A stretch of 50,998 bases of DNA from Thermodesulfobacteriaceae bacterium (GTDB lineage Bacteria > Desulfobacterota > Thermodesulfobacteria > Thermodesulfobacteriales > Thermodesulfobacteriaceae), in the NCBI GenBank assembly GCA_025062245.1, contig JANXAD010000009.1, positions 1 to 50,998 of the forward strand, written 5' to 3'. Every line of letters begins with the position of its first letter. Position 1 is the first letter of the stretch. Under the pieces are notes generated by a model that was not told where the DNA came from, made no database searches, and saw only the letters and a list, made by a program, of their open reading frames with translations. Below, in pieces: positions 1-7,824 of this stretch. The translations under genes were made by a program, and so were the position numbers.

Positions 1-54
1 TTAAAAACATAAAGCTCTACCTTTTATTTAAAGTATTTTTTTATCATATTTTAC

Positions 55-188
55 AAAATTTATAGGATTTAAGCAACCCGGTGTATGAGTCCATATGATT
101 TGGGACTGAGTAGAATTTTTGACCTAATTTTCGCCATACCATCTTAACGGCAATTTATTACTCAATCCATAAGGCCCCTCTCCACATT
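55..188 (-). pseudogene. 3' end of a decayed IS481-like transposase
   Basis: Read on the minus strand, this stretch keeps the tail of an integrase-type (DDE) transposase: a PYGLSNKLPLRWYGEN-like segment, then a stop, then a terminal block near IIWTHTPG. This matches the usual YN..RPHYGL...P ending and the W-T-H-T C-terminus of IS481/IS3-type enzymes. Only the last part of the gene remains, and it abuts a different element at about 190. Positions 83-188 are repeated at 33373-33478 with 7 mismatches in 106 bases, and there the rest of the same transposase survives in degraded form. Family assignment is from motif memory, not a search. Confidence 0.5.
83..188. repeat. 106-bp dispersed repeat, copy A
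   Basis: Nearly identical (99 of 106 positions by eye) to 33373-33478, in the same orientation. Similarity starts and stops abruptly on both sides. The repeat corresponds to the 3' end of the transposase remnant read on the minus strand, so it is a scar of a once-mobile element. Confidence 0.85.
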
Positions 189-195
189 TTTTTTT

Positions 196-568
196 TACTG
201 GATTGCTCCCCATTTTTGGACACCTTGAAGGTTAAGGTTAAATATGGCCTTTCAGAACAAAGGATCTACCCCAATCTTATCTCTTAGCAAAGCTTATTCC
301 CCTAAAGGCTTACCTCTCAGAGCTATCCTTAAAAGATTCTCTATTGCATCTTTAACTTTTTATTATAGCCTCAAAAAGACCAAAAAACCTGAAAAAAAGT
401 CTTTAAAAGAAAGGATAGAGGAGGGGTATAAGGTTAACCACAAGGGGGTTTTGAGGATATGGTAAGGAGAAGTGAGCTTTTTAATGGGATAGGGGCAAAT
501 TTGGCAGGGAAACTTTTGGGCTTTGGATTTTATTCACGACCAGCTTGAAAGTGGGAGAAGAGAGTGTC
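196..568 (+). pseudogene. Decayed IS3-family orfB transposase fragment
   Basis: The frame open from 244 to 465 looks like a 73-residue gene but reads as the start of an IS3-type OrfB. It has a FYYSLKK-like segment (family: S-x-x-YYY), then LKERIEEGYKVNHKGVLRIW, which joins the LKERI helix directly to the EGYxVNHKRVxRxW motif. The usual HPRYGYRRI segment between them is missing, implying an internal deletion. After a stop and frame change, 526-565 reads ALDFIHDQLESGRRECL, matching the first catalytic Asp region (MDFVHDxLxxGR). The rest of the DDE core is absent. At about 205-230 the opposite strand reads GGTGTCCAAAAATGGGG, typical of IS3-like termini. No functional protein is expected. Confidence 0.6.
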
Positions 569-1048
569 TTAAGGGTCCAAATTTTGGTGGCCTCTCAGAA
601 GGAGATAATTTTTAATTTTTTTGATTACTTCAGGAATAGATTTATTAACTTCAGGACTACATTCTTTATCAAATAGGGCAACCTCCTCTACTTCTATCCC
701 TATAATTTTTATTTCTTTGGGCATTCTTTCTGGAAAAACTTGATAACCTATTCTTATCACTTCGAATAAAGTTAAACTGTGAGTTCCACTGGCATAAATA
801 TAATCGAAACTTTTAAGAGGGTCTATTTCTATTATAGTTCCAGGTTTTAAAAGACCGGTTTTGACTCCGTCAACAATTATAGCCAAGTCATAATCAAGAA
901 TAACATCTAAAACCTTTAGGTCTGTACTTAAAAGGCAAAGAGTTTCTATTTCTTCTTGTTCTTTTCCTAAGCTTTCAACTACCTTATAACCTATTCCGTC
1001 ATCTTTAAAATTGGGATTTCCTATTCCTACAACAATAACTTTTTTCAA
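569..1048 (-). CDS. NiFe hydrogenase maturation protease (HyaD/HycI/FrhD type)
   Basis: Peptidase family M52, 159 residues, the normal length. It cleaves the C-terminal extension of the hydrogenase large subunit after nickel insertion, in the cytoplasm. Visible features are the N-terminal GIGNPNFKDDGIG loop (residues 8-20) and candidate nickel-sensing ligands D16, D60 and H90, which line up with E16, D62 and H93 of E. coli HybD. It is the last gene of the hdr-mvh operon, 28 bases after mvhA. The substrate is almost certainly that MvhA, which carries a 26-residue tail beyond its last metal-binding motif. The 3' side borders IS debris, so the operon end may have been a rearrangement point. Confidence 0.9.
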   Translation of the reverse strand: MKKVIVVGIGNPNFKDDGIGYKVVESLGKEQEEIETLCLLSTDLKVLDVILDYDLAIIVDGVKTGLLKPGTIIEIDPLKSFDYIYASGTHSLTLFEVIRIGYQVFPERMPKEIKIIGIEVEEVALFDKECSPEVNKSIPEVIKKIKNYLLLRGHQNLDP

Positions 1049-1076
1049 ATCTATTAATCCATTTTTTTTAATGATT

Positions 1077-2537
1077 TTAAAAGTTTCTCAAACTTTTTAT
1101 AAGTTGTCCATCCTTACCGTAAATCTCTATTTGGATAGGAAGTCTTCCGGGTAAAGTATGGGTTGCACAGGCAAGACAAATGTCATAGGGTCTGTAAGCA
1201 ATTTCTACTAAGTTTAAAATTCCCTCCTCTACCTTTCCTCCTTTAATAAAATTCTGGGCTGCTCTTTTTATAGCTACATTTATAGGTCCTTTATTATGGG
1301 TAGTGGCTACAATTATATTAGCATCTGTTACTAATCCTTTTGGATCCGTTTTGTAGTGATGAATTAAAGTTCCCCTGGCAGCCTCTACAATTCCTACCCC
1401 CTCTCCTAAGGGTTCTCCTAATTTTTGAGTAACCTCAGGGTTGGTAATATCTTCTTCTGAAGCAATTTTTTTCAATCTTTCAGCACAGTGTAAAAGTTCT
1501 ATGGCCCTTGCCCAGTGATAACCTAAAATATGATGGACAGGTTTTTTTTCAAAAAAGGCTAACATTTCCTCATAGGCTTCTTGAGCTTCTGGAGTATCAA
1601 AACCATTTCCTACATTAAATCTCGCTAAAGGTCCTACACTATAAAGACTGGTATTCTCTCCATCTATTATTCCTTTCCATCCCAATTTCTTTAAGTAAGG
1701 AGCTTTCTGGTAACTCCAAGGTAAGGTCCTTTCAGCAATCCAATCTAAGTATTCCCTACCTTTAAATCTTCCTATTTCTTTACCGTTTACATCAATAAAA
1801 ACTTGGGTTCCATCATAGTAGGTTATTCTTCCATTTTCATCTACAGTTCCTAAGTAGTTAGTAATTACCTTATAGGTGTCTCCTTTTATTAATTCTACAT
1901 ACTGAGGATTACTTAAAACTAAATCTTTGAAGGCCTTTAGAGTAAACCTTCCCAATTCTATACATTCTTCAGAAAGTTTAAGAATTTCTAAGCGTTCTTC
2001 TTCTTTTAACCTTTTGCTCCAACCTCCAGGAATTGCAGAAACAGGATGGGTTGGTTTTCCACCCAAAATCTCCATAATTTTTACTGCAGCAAATCTCTTC
2101 TTTAAAACCTCCCTTCCCACCTCTACTCCTACCTTTAGTATAAGCCCAATTAAATTTCTTTCTGCAGGAGAAGCTGTGGGACCACAAACAAAATCAGGAA
2201 GCCCTAAAGCATAAAGAATTTCCATGTGGTCTTCCACATAGTGAGCAGAATAAAAAAGTTCTCTTAGTTTTCTTGCAGTTTCAGTAGGTTTAACTCCAAA
2301 AATTTCATCGGTAGCTTTAAGAGAAGCCATAAAATGAACTGCTCTACACACTCCACAAATAGTGCTTACCGTTCGAGGAACCTCTTCTATGGGCATTCCT
2401 ATAAGAAACTTCTCATATCCCATAAACTCTACTGTTTGAAAAAAGGCATTTTCTACATTACCCTCTTCATCTAAAAATATGGTAATTTTCCCATGTCCTT
2501 CTAATCTGGTCATGGGATTAATTTCTATCTTAGGCAT
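1077..2537 (-). CDS. mvhA: F420-non-reducing (Mvh-type) NiFe hydrogenase large subunit
   Basis: Large subunit of a cytoplasmic group 3 NiFe hydrogenase, 486 residues. It oxidises H2 at a Ni-Fe(CN)2CO site. The four nickel cysteines are visible: ICGVC (C61, C64, with H68) near the N-terminus and DICLACATH (C454, C457, H460) near the C-terminus. The N-terminal MTRLEGHG motif is intact. The 26 residues after H460 form the cleavable tail handled by the protease encoded next. The gene sits between mvhG and the protease in the hdrA-hdrC-hdrB-mvhD-mvhG-mvhA order. Group 3c is inferred from the adjacent MvhD and Hdr genes. Confidence 0.95.
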   Translation of the reverse strand: MPKIEINPMTRLEGHGKITIFLDEEGNVENAFFQTVEFMGYEKFLIGMPIEEVPRTVSTICGVCRAVHFMASLKATDEIFGVKPTETARKLRELFYSAHYVEDHMEILYALGLPDFVCGPTASPAERNLIGLILKVGVEVGREVLKKRFAAVKIMEILGGKPTHPVSAIPGGWSKRLKEEERLEILKLSEECIELGRFTLKAFKDLVLSNPQYVELIKGDTYKVITNYLGTVDENGRITYYDGTQVFIDVNGKEIGRFKGREYLDWIAERTLPWSYQKAPYLKKLGWKGIIDGENTSLYSVGPLARFNVGNGFDTPEAQEAYEEMLAFFEKKPVHHILGYHWARAIELLHCAERLKKIASEEDITNPEVTQKLGEPLGEGVGIVEAARGTLIHHYKTDPKGLVTDANIIVATTHNKGPINVAIKRAAQNFIKGGKVEEGILNLVEIAYRPYDICLACATHTLPGRLPIQIEIYGKDGQLIKSLRNF

Positions 2538-2559
2538 AGCTCCCCCTCCCTTTTAAAAA

Positions 2560-3516
2560 TTATTTTTTAATCCTACCTCCTAACATTGAACCAGGTAAAC
2601 TGTATCTGTAAAACAGATGTAAAGGATCTTCTATTTTGTCCACTAACTCTTCATTTTCTAAAACACTGGCTATCATATTTATAGCTCTTAAACCAAAATC
2701 ACTAACCTCTGGAATAGGACCTCCGCATCCTCTACAAGGTATATTTACTTTTAAACAACTGGCTCCACAATCTCCTTGAGTGACAGGTCCGAGACACAGA
2801 TATCCGGCCTCAAGAAGACACCTTTCTTCTTCAAGCTCTCCTTCTATAATTCTCTTTACTTCTGTAGTTATTTCCTTGGACTTACCTTTTAATACAGGAT
2901 TTCTCTTACATATTTCACATACTGCATGTCCCATAGTTATCCAGCTCCCGGGAGGAGGAAGTTTTCCCTCAAGTAAAGCTATTAAAGCCTTTTTTACCTG
3001 TTCATAGTGGGGAGGACATCCTCCTATAAGATAATCTACTTCTACTACTTGTCCAAGAGTTCTAACTTCAGTCAGTTCAGGAAGTTCTAGTTCATATTTT
3101 CCGTCTACTGTTACCTTAGGACTGGGAAGTTCACCGGTGGGATTGTCTGTGCTAAAGGTATCTCGATAAGCCTTTTCTAAAAGTTCTTGATTAGTATAAA
3201 GATTAACCAATCCTTTTATACCACCCAAACTGGCACATATTCCATAGGCAATAAGAGTTTTACACTTCCTTCTCATGGTCTTGGCCATATGTTCATGCTC
3301 TTTATTTCTTACATTTCCACTCCAAAAGCCTACCTCTATGGAACCATCAGGTAAAGCTTCAAAATCTTTATATTTGACATCTAAAAGAGTGGGAGCAAAA
3401 AATACTATATCTACAGCTGTTACTACATCTATTAAAAATTCTGAAAGATCTACTAAACTTATATCACAACCCCCACAGCCCCCTGCAAGGTAATAGGCTA
3501 TCTTTGGTTTACCCAT
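2560..3516 (-). CDS. mvhG: Mvh-type NiFe hydrogenase small subunit
   Basis: Iron-sulfur small subunit (318 residues) that passes electrons from the NiFe site to MvhD. There is no Tat signal peptide, as expected for a soluble group 3 enzyme. The N-terminus has the GGCGGCDISLVDL motif (C14, C17) of the proximal cluster. Further cysteines are in GICASLGG and in GGCPPHYEQV, and a C-terminal cysteine-rich block near residues 234-266 (CLEAGYLCLGP, GDCGASC, PCRGCGGP) would hold the medial and distal clusters. The ATG follows mvhD by only a few bases and overlaps nothing. Function is well supported by family motifs and operon position. Confidence 0.94.
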   Translation of the reverse strand: MGKPKIAYYLAGGCGGCDISLVDLSEFLIDVVTAVDIVFFAPTLLDVKYKDFEALPDGSIEVGFWSGNVRNKEHEHMAKTMRRKCKTLIAYGICASLGGIKGLVNLYTNQELLEKAYRDTFSTDNPTGELPSPKVTVDGKYELELPELTEVRTLGQVVEVDYLIGGCPPHYEQVKKALIALLEGKLPPPGSWITMGHAVCEICKRNPVLKGKSKEITTEVKRIIEGELEEERCLLEAGYLCLGPVTQGDCGASCLKVNIPCRGCGGPIPEVSDFGLRAINMIASVLENEELVDKIEDPLHLFYRYSLPGSMLGGRIKK

Positions 3517-3519
3517 TTT

Positions 3520-3933
3520 TTATACCCCCCTTTTGATGGGATTAGGACCTAACTCTCTTATCTTGGCATCCAGTTCTGTTATAACCTCAGCAAATTTTTT
3601 AGCCTCACTTCCCGAAATCCACTCTAACCTTATTCTTTCTTCCTCTATTCCTAATTCCTCTAAAACTCTTTTTAGTAATTTGAATCTTCTTAAAGCTTTA
3701 TAATTACCTGAACGATAATGACAATCCCCAGGATGGCAACCTCCTATTAAAACAGCATCAGCTCCGTTAATTAGAGCCTTTACTATAAATTCAGGTTCTA
3801 CTCTTCCACTACAGGGTACTCTTATTATATGAGCAGTAGGAGGATAACTATATCTTAAACTTCCCGCAAGATCTGCAGCAGCATAGGTACACCAATTACA
3901 GGCAATGACCACTATTTTAGGTTCCCAACCCAT
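3520..3933 (-). CDS. mvhD: Hydrogenase iron-sulfur subunit MvhD
   Basis: Small [2Fe-2S] protein that links Mvh hydrogenase to HdrA. About 137 residues, typical for the family. Motifs are ACNWCTYAAADL near the N-terminus, VPCSGRVEP, and GGCHPGDCHYRSGN. I place the start at the ATG at 3933 (MGWEPK) rather than the GTG three codons upstream: the sequence AAGAGGAGG touches that GTG directly but stands eight bases before the ATG, a correct ribosome-binding spacing. With this start the gene no longer overlaps hdrB, whose stop is at 3935-3937. Confidence 0.93.
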   Translation of the reverse strand: MGWEPKIVVIACNWCTYAAADLAGSLRYSYPPTAHIIRVPCSGRVEPEFIVKALINGADAVLIGGCHPGDCHYRSGNYKALRRFKLLKRVLEELGIEEERIRLEWISGSEAKKFAEVITELDAKIRELGPNPIKRGV

Positions 3934-3934
3934 A

Positions 3935-4834
3935 TTAAGCACCTCCTCTTATTTTCTCAAGCACTTTCTCTATAGGAACTTCCGTTAAACCCAATACTTT
4001 TTCAGGCTCAGCTCCTAAAGCTAAAGCTACTAATTGAGCTATATGAACAGCTGGCAGTTCAAAATCAATTTTTCCCTCCTTTTTCATAACTGCCTGTCTA
4101 TTATCTCCTCTCAAAAGACAACTACTACAACCTACTACATAAAGTTCAGGATTTATTTCTTCTAACATAGTTTTAATTTTTCTGATAAAAAGGGTTTCCG
4201 ATTTATCCTTAGCTAAGGTTCCCAAGGCTCCCATTCCACAACAATCCGTTATAGTGCTATACCAAGGAGCTTCCCCTCCTAAGGCCTCACAAATCTCTCT
4301 TAGTCTTTTAGGTTGAAAGGTATTTTCGTCATTAGCTGGAAAGACCTTTTCTGGCCATAGATTATGACAACCTGGTTGGGCTCCACATATAAGCCCCTTA
4401 AGAGGAAATTTTACCTTTCTTTTTAGCTCATCTAAACCTACCAAATCATAGATTAGATTATAGAAATTGTATACTTTAACTTTTCCTTCATACTTTTTAC
4501 CCACACTACTTAATATTTCATTTACCTTTTGTTTGATTTCTGGATGTTTTTCCATATGATATTTAGCTTCATTTAAGCTTCCGTAGCAACTACCACATCC
4601 TGTAACTATATATTCTAACCCTTTTTCTTCAGCTATGCTCAGATTCCAAGCAGAACCTACGCACCAGGCTAAAAGGTCTACCGAAGGCATACTTCCAAAG
4701 GCAGGACAACAGGCTGCACCCTCTAAATCTACTACTTCAAAATCTAAAGCCTTTAAAGCGTATCGCATAGAATATTCCACATCAGGTCTTCTAAAAGGTA
4801 TATTACAACCTAAATATAAACCTACTCTTTTCAT
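3935..4834 (-). CDS. hdrB: Heterodisulfide reductase subunit B
   Basis: Catalytic subunit of the soluble HdrABC complex, 299 residues. The archaeal enzyme reduces CoM-S-S-CoB on two noncubane [4Fe-4S] clusters held by two CCG domains. Here the N-terminal domain shows ACCPAFGSM and GCGSCYGSL and the C-terminal domain shows DCCGMGALG and GCSSCLLRGD, with CGAQPGCHN between, so both CCG cores look intact. Bacteria usually lack CoM and CoB, so the natural disulfide substrate is unknown (perhaps a DsrC-type trisulfide or disulfide; inference). It lies between hdrC (18 bases upstream) and mvhD. Confidence 0.93.
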   Translation of the reverse strand: MKRVGLYLGCNIPFRRPDVEYSMRYALKALDFEVVDLEGAACCPAFGSMPSVDLLAWCVGSAWNLSIAEEKGLEYIVTGCGSCYGSLNEAKYHMEKHPEIKQKVNEILSSVGKKYEGKVKVYNFYNLIYDLVGLDELKRKVKFPLKGLICGAQPGCHNLWPEKVFPANDENTFQPKRLREICEALGGEAPWYSTITDCCGMGALGTLAKDKSETLFIRKIKTMLEEINPELYVVGCSSCLLRGDNRQAVMKKEGKIDFELPAVHIAQLVALALGAEPEKVLGLTEVPIEKVLEKIRGGA

Positions 4835-4852
4835 AATCTCTCCCCTCCTTTT

Positions 4853-5389
4853 TTAATCCAAAGGAAATGGAGCTACCTCTGCTAAAGCAGTTTGTTTAAT
4901 AACCTCTTGAAACTTTTTTCGCATCTCTTCATTTGAAAGAACCGTGGGAGGAACCTCAGGTAGCCCCAGCTTTCTTCTTCTTTCCTCATATCCTGCTGTA
5001 ATTACCGAATGTCCCTTTTCATAATAATTTCTTAAAGAATCTATGGTGGATGAAGGCATAGCATAATTTCTCATACACATTCTTCTTAAGGCCAAAATCA
5101 ATTCATAGGGTTTTATATCCATAGGACAGATTTCTACACATCTATTACAGCTTTGACATCCCCAGATAGAAGAATCTTCTAAGAAGATTTCCTTTAAACC
5201 TAAGATACTTGCGTGAACAATCTTTTTTATGAAATAGTCCAGTCCAGCCAAAGCCATAGGACAGGTAGCTGCGCACCTACCACATTGGATACATCTTCTA
5301 AGATCCTTTACCGACATTCCCATTTCTTCAATTTCTTCCCATAACTCTTGTAAAAATTCCTCACTTAATTTTATGAGATTTCCTTCCAT
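4853..5389 (-). CDS. hdrC: Heterodisulfide reductase subunit C
   Basis: Electron-transfer subunit (178 residues) with two classical [4Fe-4S] motifs: CIQCGRCAATCPM near residue 34 and CQSCNRCVEICPM near residue 79. It carries electrons from HdrA to HdrB. The length and the order hdrA-hdrC-hdrB are those of bacterial and archaeal soluble Hdr operons. The gene starts 17 bases after hdrA ends, consistent with one transcript. Confidence 0.93.
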   Translation of the reverse strand: MEGNLIKLSEEFLQELWEEIEEMGMSVKDLRRCIQCGRCAATCPMALAGLDYFIKKIVHASILGLKEIFLEDSSIWGCQSCNRCVEICPMDIKPYELILALRRMCMRNYAMPSSTIDSLRNYYEKGHSVITAGYEERRRKLGLPEVPPTVLSNEEMRKKFQEVIKQTALAEVAPFPLD

Positions 5390-5406
5390 TTATATCTACC
5401 TCCCTT

Positions 5407-7407
5407 TTAATAGGTGGTTAAGGCTTCTATTTGAGCCAAAATTTGTTCAGTAGTAAAGCCGTGAAAGATAATAGCTTTAGATGGACAGGCACTGGCGCAG
5501 GTTCCGCATCCTCCACAGAGGGCTGGTTCAACCTTGGCTTTATATATTCCTTGATACTCCTCTAATACAATGGCATTATAAGGACAAAGATTGACACATA
5601 CTCCACAACTACTACACTTATTTCGGATAACTTCTGCTGAGATAGCTTCAAACTTAATTTTTCCTGGCATAACGGTTGCTGCAGCAGAGGCAGCAGCTGC
5701 CTTAGCTTGAGAAACAGATTCAGGAATATCCTTAGGTCCTTGCACACATCCACAAATAAAAACTCCTCTTGAAGCTGTATCCACAGGATAGAGTTTGGTA
5801 TGAACCTCTCTCAAAAACCCCTCTCTTCCACAGGAAGCCCCAAAAAACCTACCCAACTTTTCAGTATCTATTCCAGGTTCTATAGCGGTAGCTAAAACTA
5901 CCAGGTCTACATCAACTTCCACAGGACTACAAAGGTCATTATCAAAAGCTCTAATTCTTAATTTTCCATTAGGTTTAATATCTACCGCAGAAACCCTTCC
6001 TCCTCTTATAACTTTAGCTCCCAATTGTTTAGTTGAAACATAAAACTCTTCAAAGTCCTTTCCAGCTGTTCTTACATCTATAAAAAAGAGATAAAGGTCT
6101 ATATCAGGATACTTTTCTTTTAAAATCTTAGCATGCTTAAACATATACATACAACAAACTTTAGAACAGTAAGTATGAAACCTTTCGTCTCTACTTCCTA
6201 CACAGGAAATAAAGGCTACGCTTTTAGGTTTTTTTCCATCTGAAGGCCTCCTTAATTCACCTTCCGTTGGTCCAGTAGCTGAAATAAGTCTTTCAAATTC
6301 AAGAGCAGTAAGAACATCCGGAGAGTTAGGAGAATACTCCTTAAAATGATGTTTTTCCATTACTTTAAAACCTGTAGCTAAAATTACTGCTCCGACCTTA
6401 ACAGTTAAAAATTCATCCTTATCTTCAAACTTGATAGCTTCAGCTGGACAACCAGCTATATTTTTACTGGGTATGCCCTTTTCACATATTTTACAAGCCA
6501 CTTTACCTGTTTTTCTTAAGGTTTTAAAATAAAGACAATTGTCAGTATCAATTACAGCCTTCTTAGGAACAGCTTGAGGGAATTCAATATAAATAGCAGT
6601 TCTGTCATTTAAACCGAGATTAAATTCATTGGGTGCTTTGGAAGGGCAAATAGTCATACAATGACCACACCCAGTACACTTTTCCCAATCTACATAACGA
6701 GCTTTTTTTCGTATAGTTACTTCAAAGTTTCCCACATAACCTTTAACATCCTCCACTTCTGCATAGGTAATAAGTTCTATATTAGGATGTACTCCAACCT
6801 CTACCATTTTAGGGGTAAGAATACAAGCCGAACAATCCATAGTAGGAAAGGTTTTGTCAAGTTTAGCCATGTTTCCACCTATGGAGGGTTGCTTTTCAAC
6901 TAAATAAACCTTTAATCCCATTTCAGCAAGATCTAAAGCTGCAAAGATTCCCGCAATTCCTCCTCCTATTACCATCACAGACTTTTCAGCCTCTTGATAA
7001 CGGTCCTCTAAAGGTTCTGCTAACTTTACCTTGGCTACAGCACTGGCTATTAATCTCTTAGCCTTTTCTGTGGCTCCCAATTTATCGTGCCAATGAGCCC
7101 AACTGTCTTGATCTCTTATGTTGGCCATTTCGTAAAAATATTTATTTAGACCTGCTTCTTCCAAAGCCTTTCTAAAAATAGGTTCATGGGTTCTGGGAGT
7201 ACAAGCTGCCACCACCACTCTGTCAATTAATCCCTCTTTAATATCCTCTTTTATTAAATTCTGACCAGGATCAGAACACATAAATTGATAATCCTTTGCT
7301 ATCACTACCTCAGGTAAGGTTTTAGCAAAATCTAAAACTTCTTGAATATTTACTGCTCCTTTAACATTTTCACCACAATGACATACATAGACACCTATTT
7401 TAGCCAT
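5407..7407 (-). CDS. hdrA: Heterodisulfide reductase subunit A, electron-bifurcating flavoprotein
   Basis: FAD-containing core of the HdrABC-MvhADG complex, about 666 residues. Domains in order: N-terminal VCHCGENVKG cysteine motif; Rossmann FAD site GGGIAGIFAALDLAE; the inserted MDCSACILTPKM motif; CTGCGHCMTICPSKAP; a CLYFKTLRK...CKICEK...GCPAEAI cysteine region; a second dinucleotide-binding part; and two C-terminal ferredoxin motifs, CSSCGVCVNLCPYNA and CGGCGTCASACPSKA. I choose the ATG at 7407 (MAKIGVYV): the GAGGAGG site lies nine bases before it but touches the alternative GTG at 7416. First gene of the minus-strand operon, behind a strong predicted promoter. Confidence 0.94.
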   Translation of the reverse strand: MAKIGVYVCHCGENVKGAVNIQEVLDFAKTLPEVVIAKDYQFMCSDPGQNLIKEDIKEGLIDRVVVAACTPRTHEPIFRKALEEAGLNKYFYEMANIRDQDSWAHWHDKLGATEKAKRLIASAVAKVKLAEPLEDRYQEAEKSVMVIGGGIAGIFAALDLAEMGLKVYLVEKQPSIGGNMAKLDKTFPTMDCSACILTPKMVEVGVHPNIELITYAEVEDVKGYVGNFEVTIRKKARYVDWEKCTGCGHCMTICPSKAPNEFNLGLNDRTAIYIEFPQAVPKKAVIDTDNCLYFKTLRKTGKVACKICEKGIPSKNIAGCPAEAIKFEDKDEFLTVKVGAVILATGFKVMEKHHFKEYSPNSPDVLTALEFERLISATGPTEGELRRPSDGKKPKSVAFISCVGSRDERFHTYCSKVCCMYMFKHAKILKEKYPDIDLYLFFIDVRTAGKDFEEFYVSTKQLGAKVIRGGRVSAVDIKPNGKLRIRAFDNDLCSPVEVDVDLVVLATAIEPGIDTEKLGRFFGASCGREGFLREVHTKLYPVDTASRGVFICGCVQGPKDIPESVSQAKAAAASAAATVMPGKIKFEAISAEVIRNKCSSCGVCVNLCPYNAIVLEEYQGIYKAKVEPALCGGCGTCASACPSKAIIFHGFTTEQILAQIEALTTY

Positions 7408-7442
7408 GATAGTCACCCTCCTCGGGCTTTATATTTTTAATT

Positions 7443-7471
7443 ATTATATTATAATTATATTTTTAATCCAA
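7443..7471 (-). promoter_or_regulatory. Sigma-70-type promoter for the hdr-mvh operon
   Basis: On the minus strand: TTGGAT (7471-7466), a 17-base spacer, then a perfect TATAAT (7448-7443). Transcription would start near 7436, about 29 bases before the hdrA ATG. The background is very AT-rich, but exact -10 plus 17-base spacing makes this one of the best promoters in the window. Confidence 0.65.
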
Positions 7472-7490
7472 AGAAATTTTTGAGAATAAT

Positions 7491-7508
7491 AAGTGAAAAA
7501 AATCACTT
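7491..7508. promoter_or_regulatory. CRP/FNR-family operator dyad
   Basis: Perfect 18-base inverted repeat AAGTGA-AAAAAA-TCACTT. Its GTGA-N6-TCAC core and spacing equal the CRP consensus (TGTGA-N6-TCACA). The centre (7499.5) is about 63 bases upstream of the predicted hdrA start and about 66 upstream of the predicted hypC start, close to the -61.5 used in class I activation. Which regulator binds is unknown; no crp/fnr-like gene is in the window. Confidence 0.5.
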
Positions 7509-7531
7509 TTAGGACCTGGGAAGAAAAATTT

Positions 7532-7559
7532 TTGTTAAAATTAGTAATATTAATCATAT
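7532..7559 (+). promoter_or_regulatory. Candidate sigma-70-type promoter for the hyp operon
   Basis: TTGTTA (7532-7537), a 16-base spacer, TCATAT (7554-7559), about 25 bases before the hypC ATG. Both boxes have two or fewer mismatches to consensus, but the region is AT-rich, so this is weaker than the divergent hdrA promoter. Confidence 0.35.
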
Positions 7560-7584
7560 TAAAACAAAAAAGAAAATAACAAGA

Positions 7585-7824
7585 ATGTGCTTAGCCTATC
7601 CTTATAAGATTATTGAAATAAAAGATGAATGGACAGCAGTAGCAGAAGTTCAAGGAGTTAAAACTGAAGTAGCTTTACATCTTTTACCTGAAAAAGTTCA
7701 GGAAGGAGATTGGATTTTAGTTCATGTGGGATTTGCTATTAAAAAACTAAGCCAAGAGGAGGCTCAAGAAAATTTAAAATACTGGGATGAAATCCTTAAA
7801 CTCCTTAAATTTGATATGGAATAA
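7585..7824 (+). CDS. hypC: Hydrogenase assembly chaperone HypC
   Basis: Small chaperone (79 residues) that binds HypD and the hydrogenase large-subunit precursor and delivers the Fe(CN)2CO group. The essential Cys2 is present (MCLAYPYKI), followed by the typical beta-barrel VQGVKTEVALHLLPEKVQEGDWILVHVGFAI, read here in pieces. First gene of the hypCDBEAF operon and divergent from hdrA. No strong ribosome-binding site is visible. Its 3' end overlaps the possible hypD start by 38 bases, suggesting translational coupling. Confidence 0.95.
   Translation: MCLAYPYKIIEIKDEWTAVAEVQGVKTEVALHLLPEKVQEGDWILVHVGFAIKKLSQEEAQENLKYWDEILKLLKFDME

Noticed and set aside
83-188. 106-bp direct repeat as an attachment site or integrated-element boundary
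   Set aside because: It matches the coding tail of a transposase, and the 33 kb between copies is mostly core metabolism with no integrase.
244-465. A 73-residue open frame that could be called a hypothetical gene
   Set aside because: It reads as a truncated IS3 OrfB with an internal deletion and continues out of frame into the catalytic Asp region.
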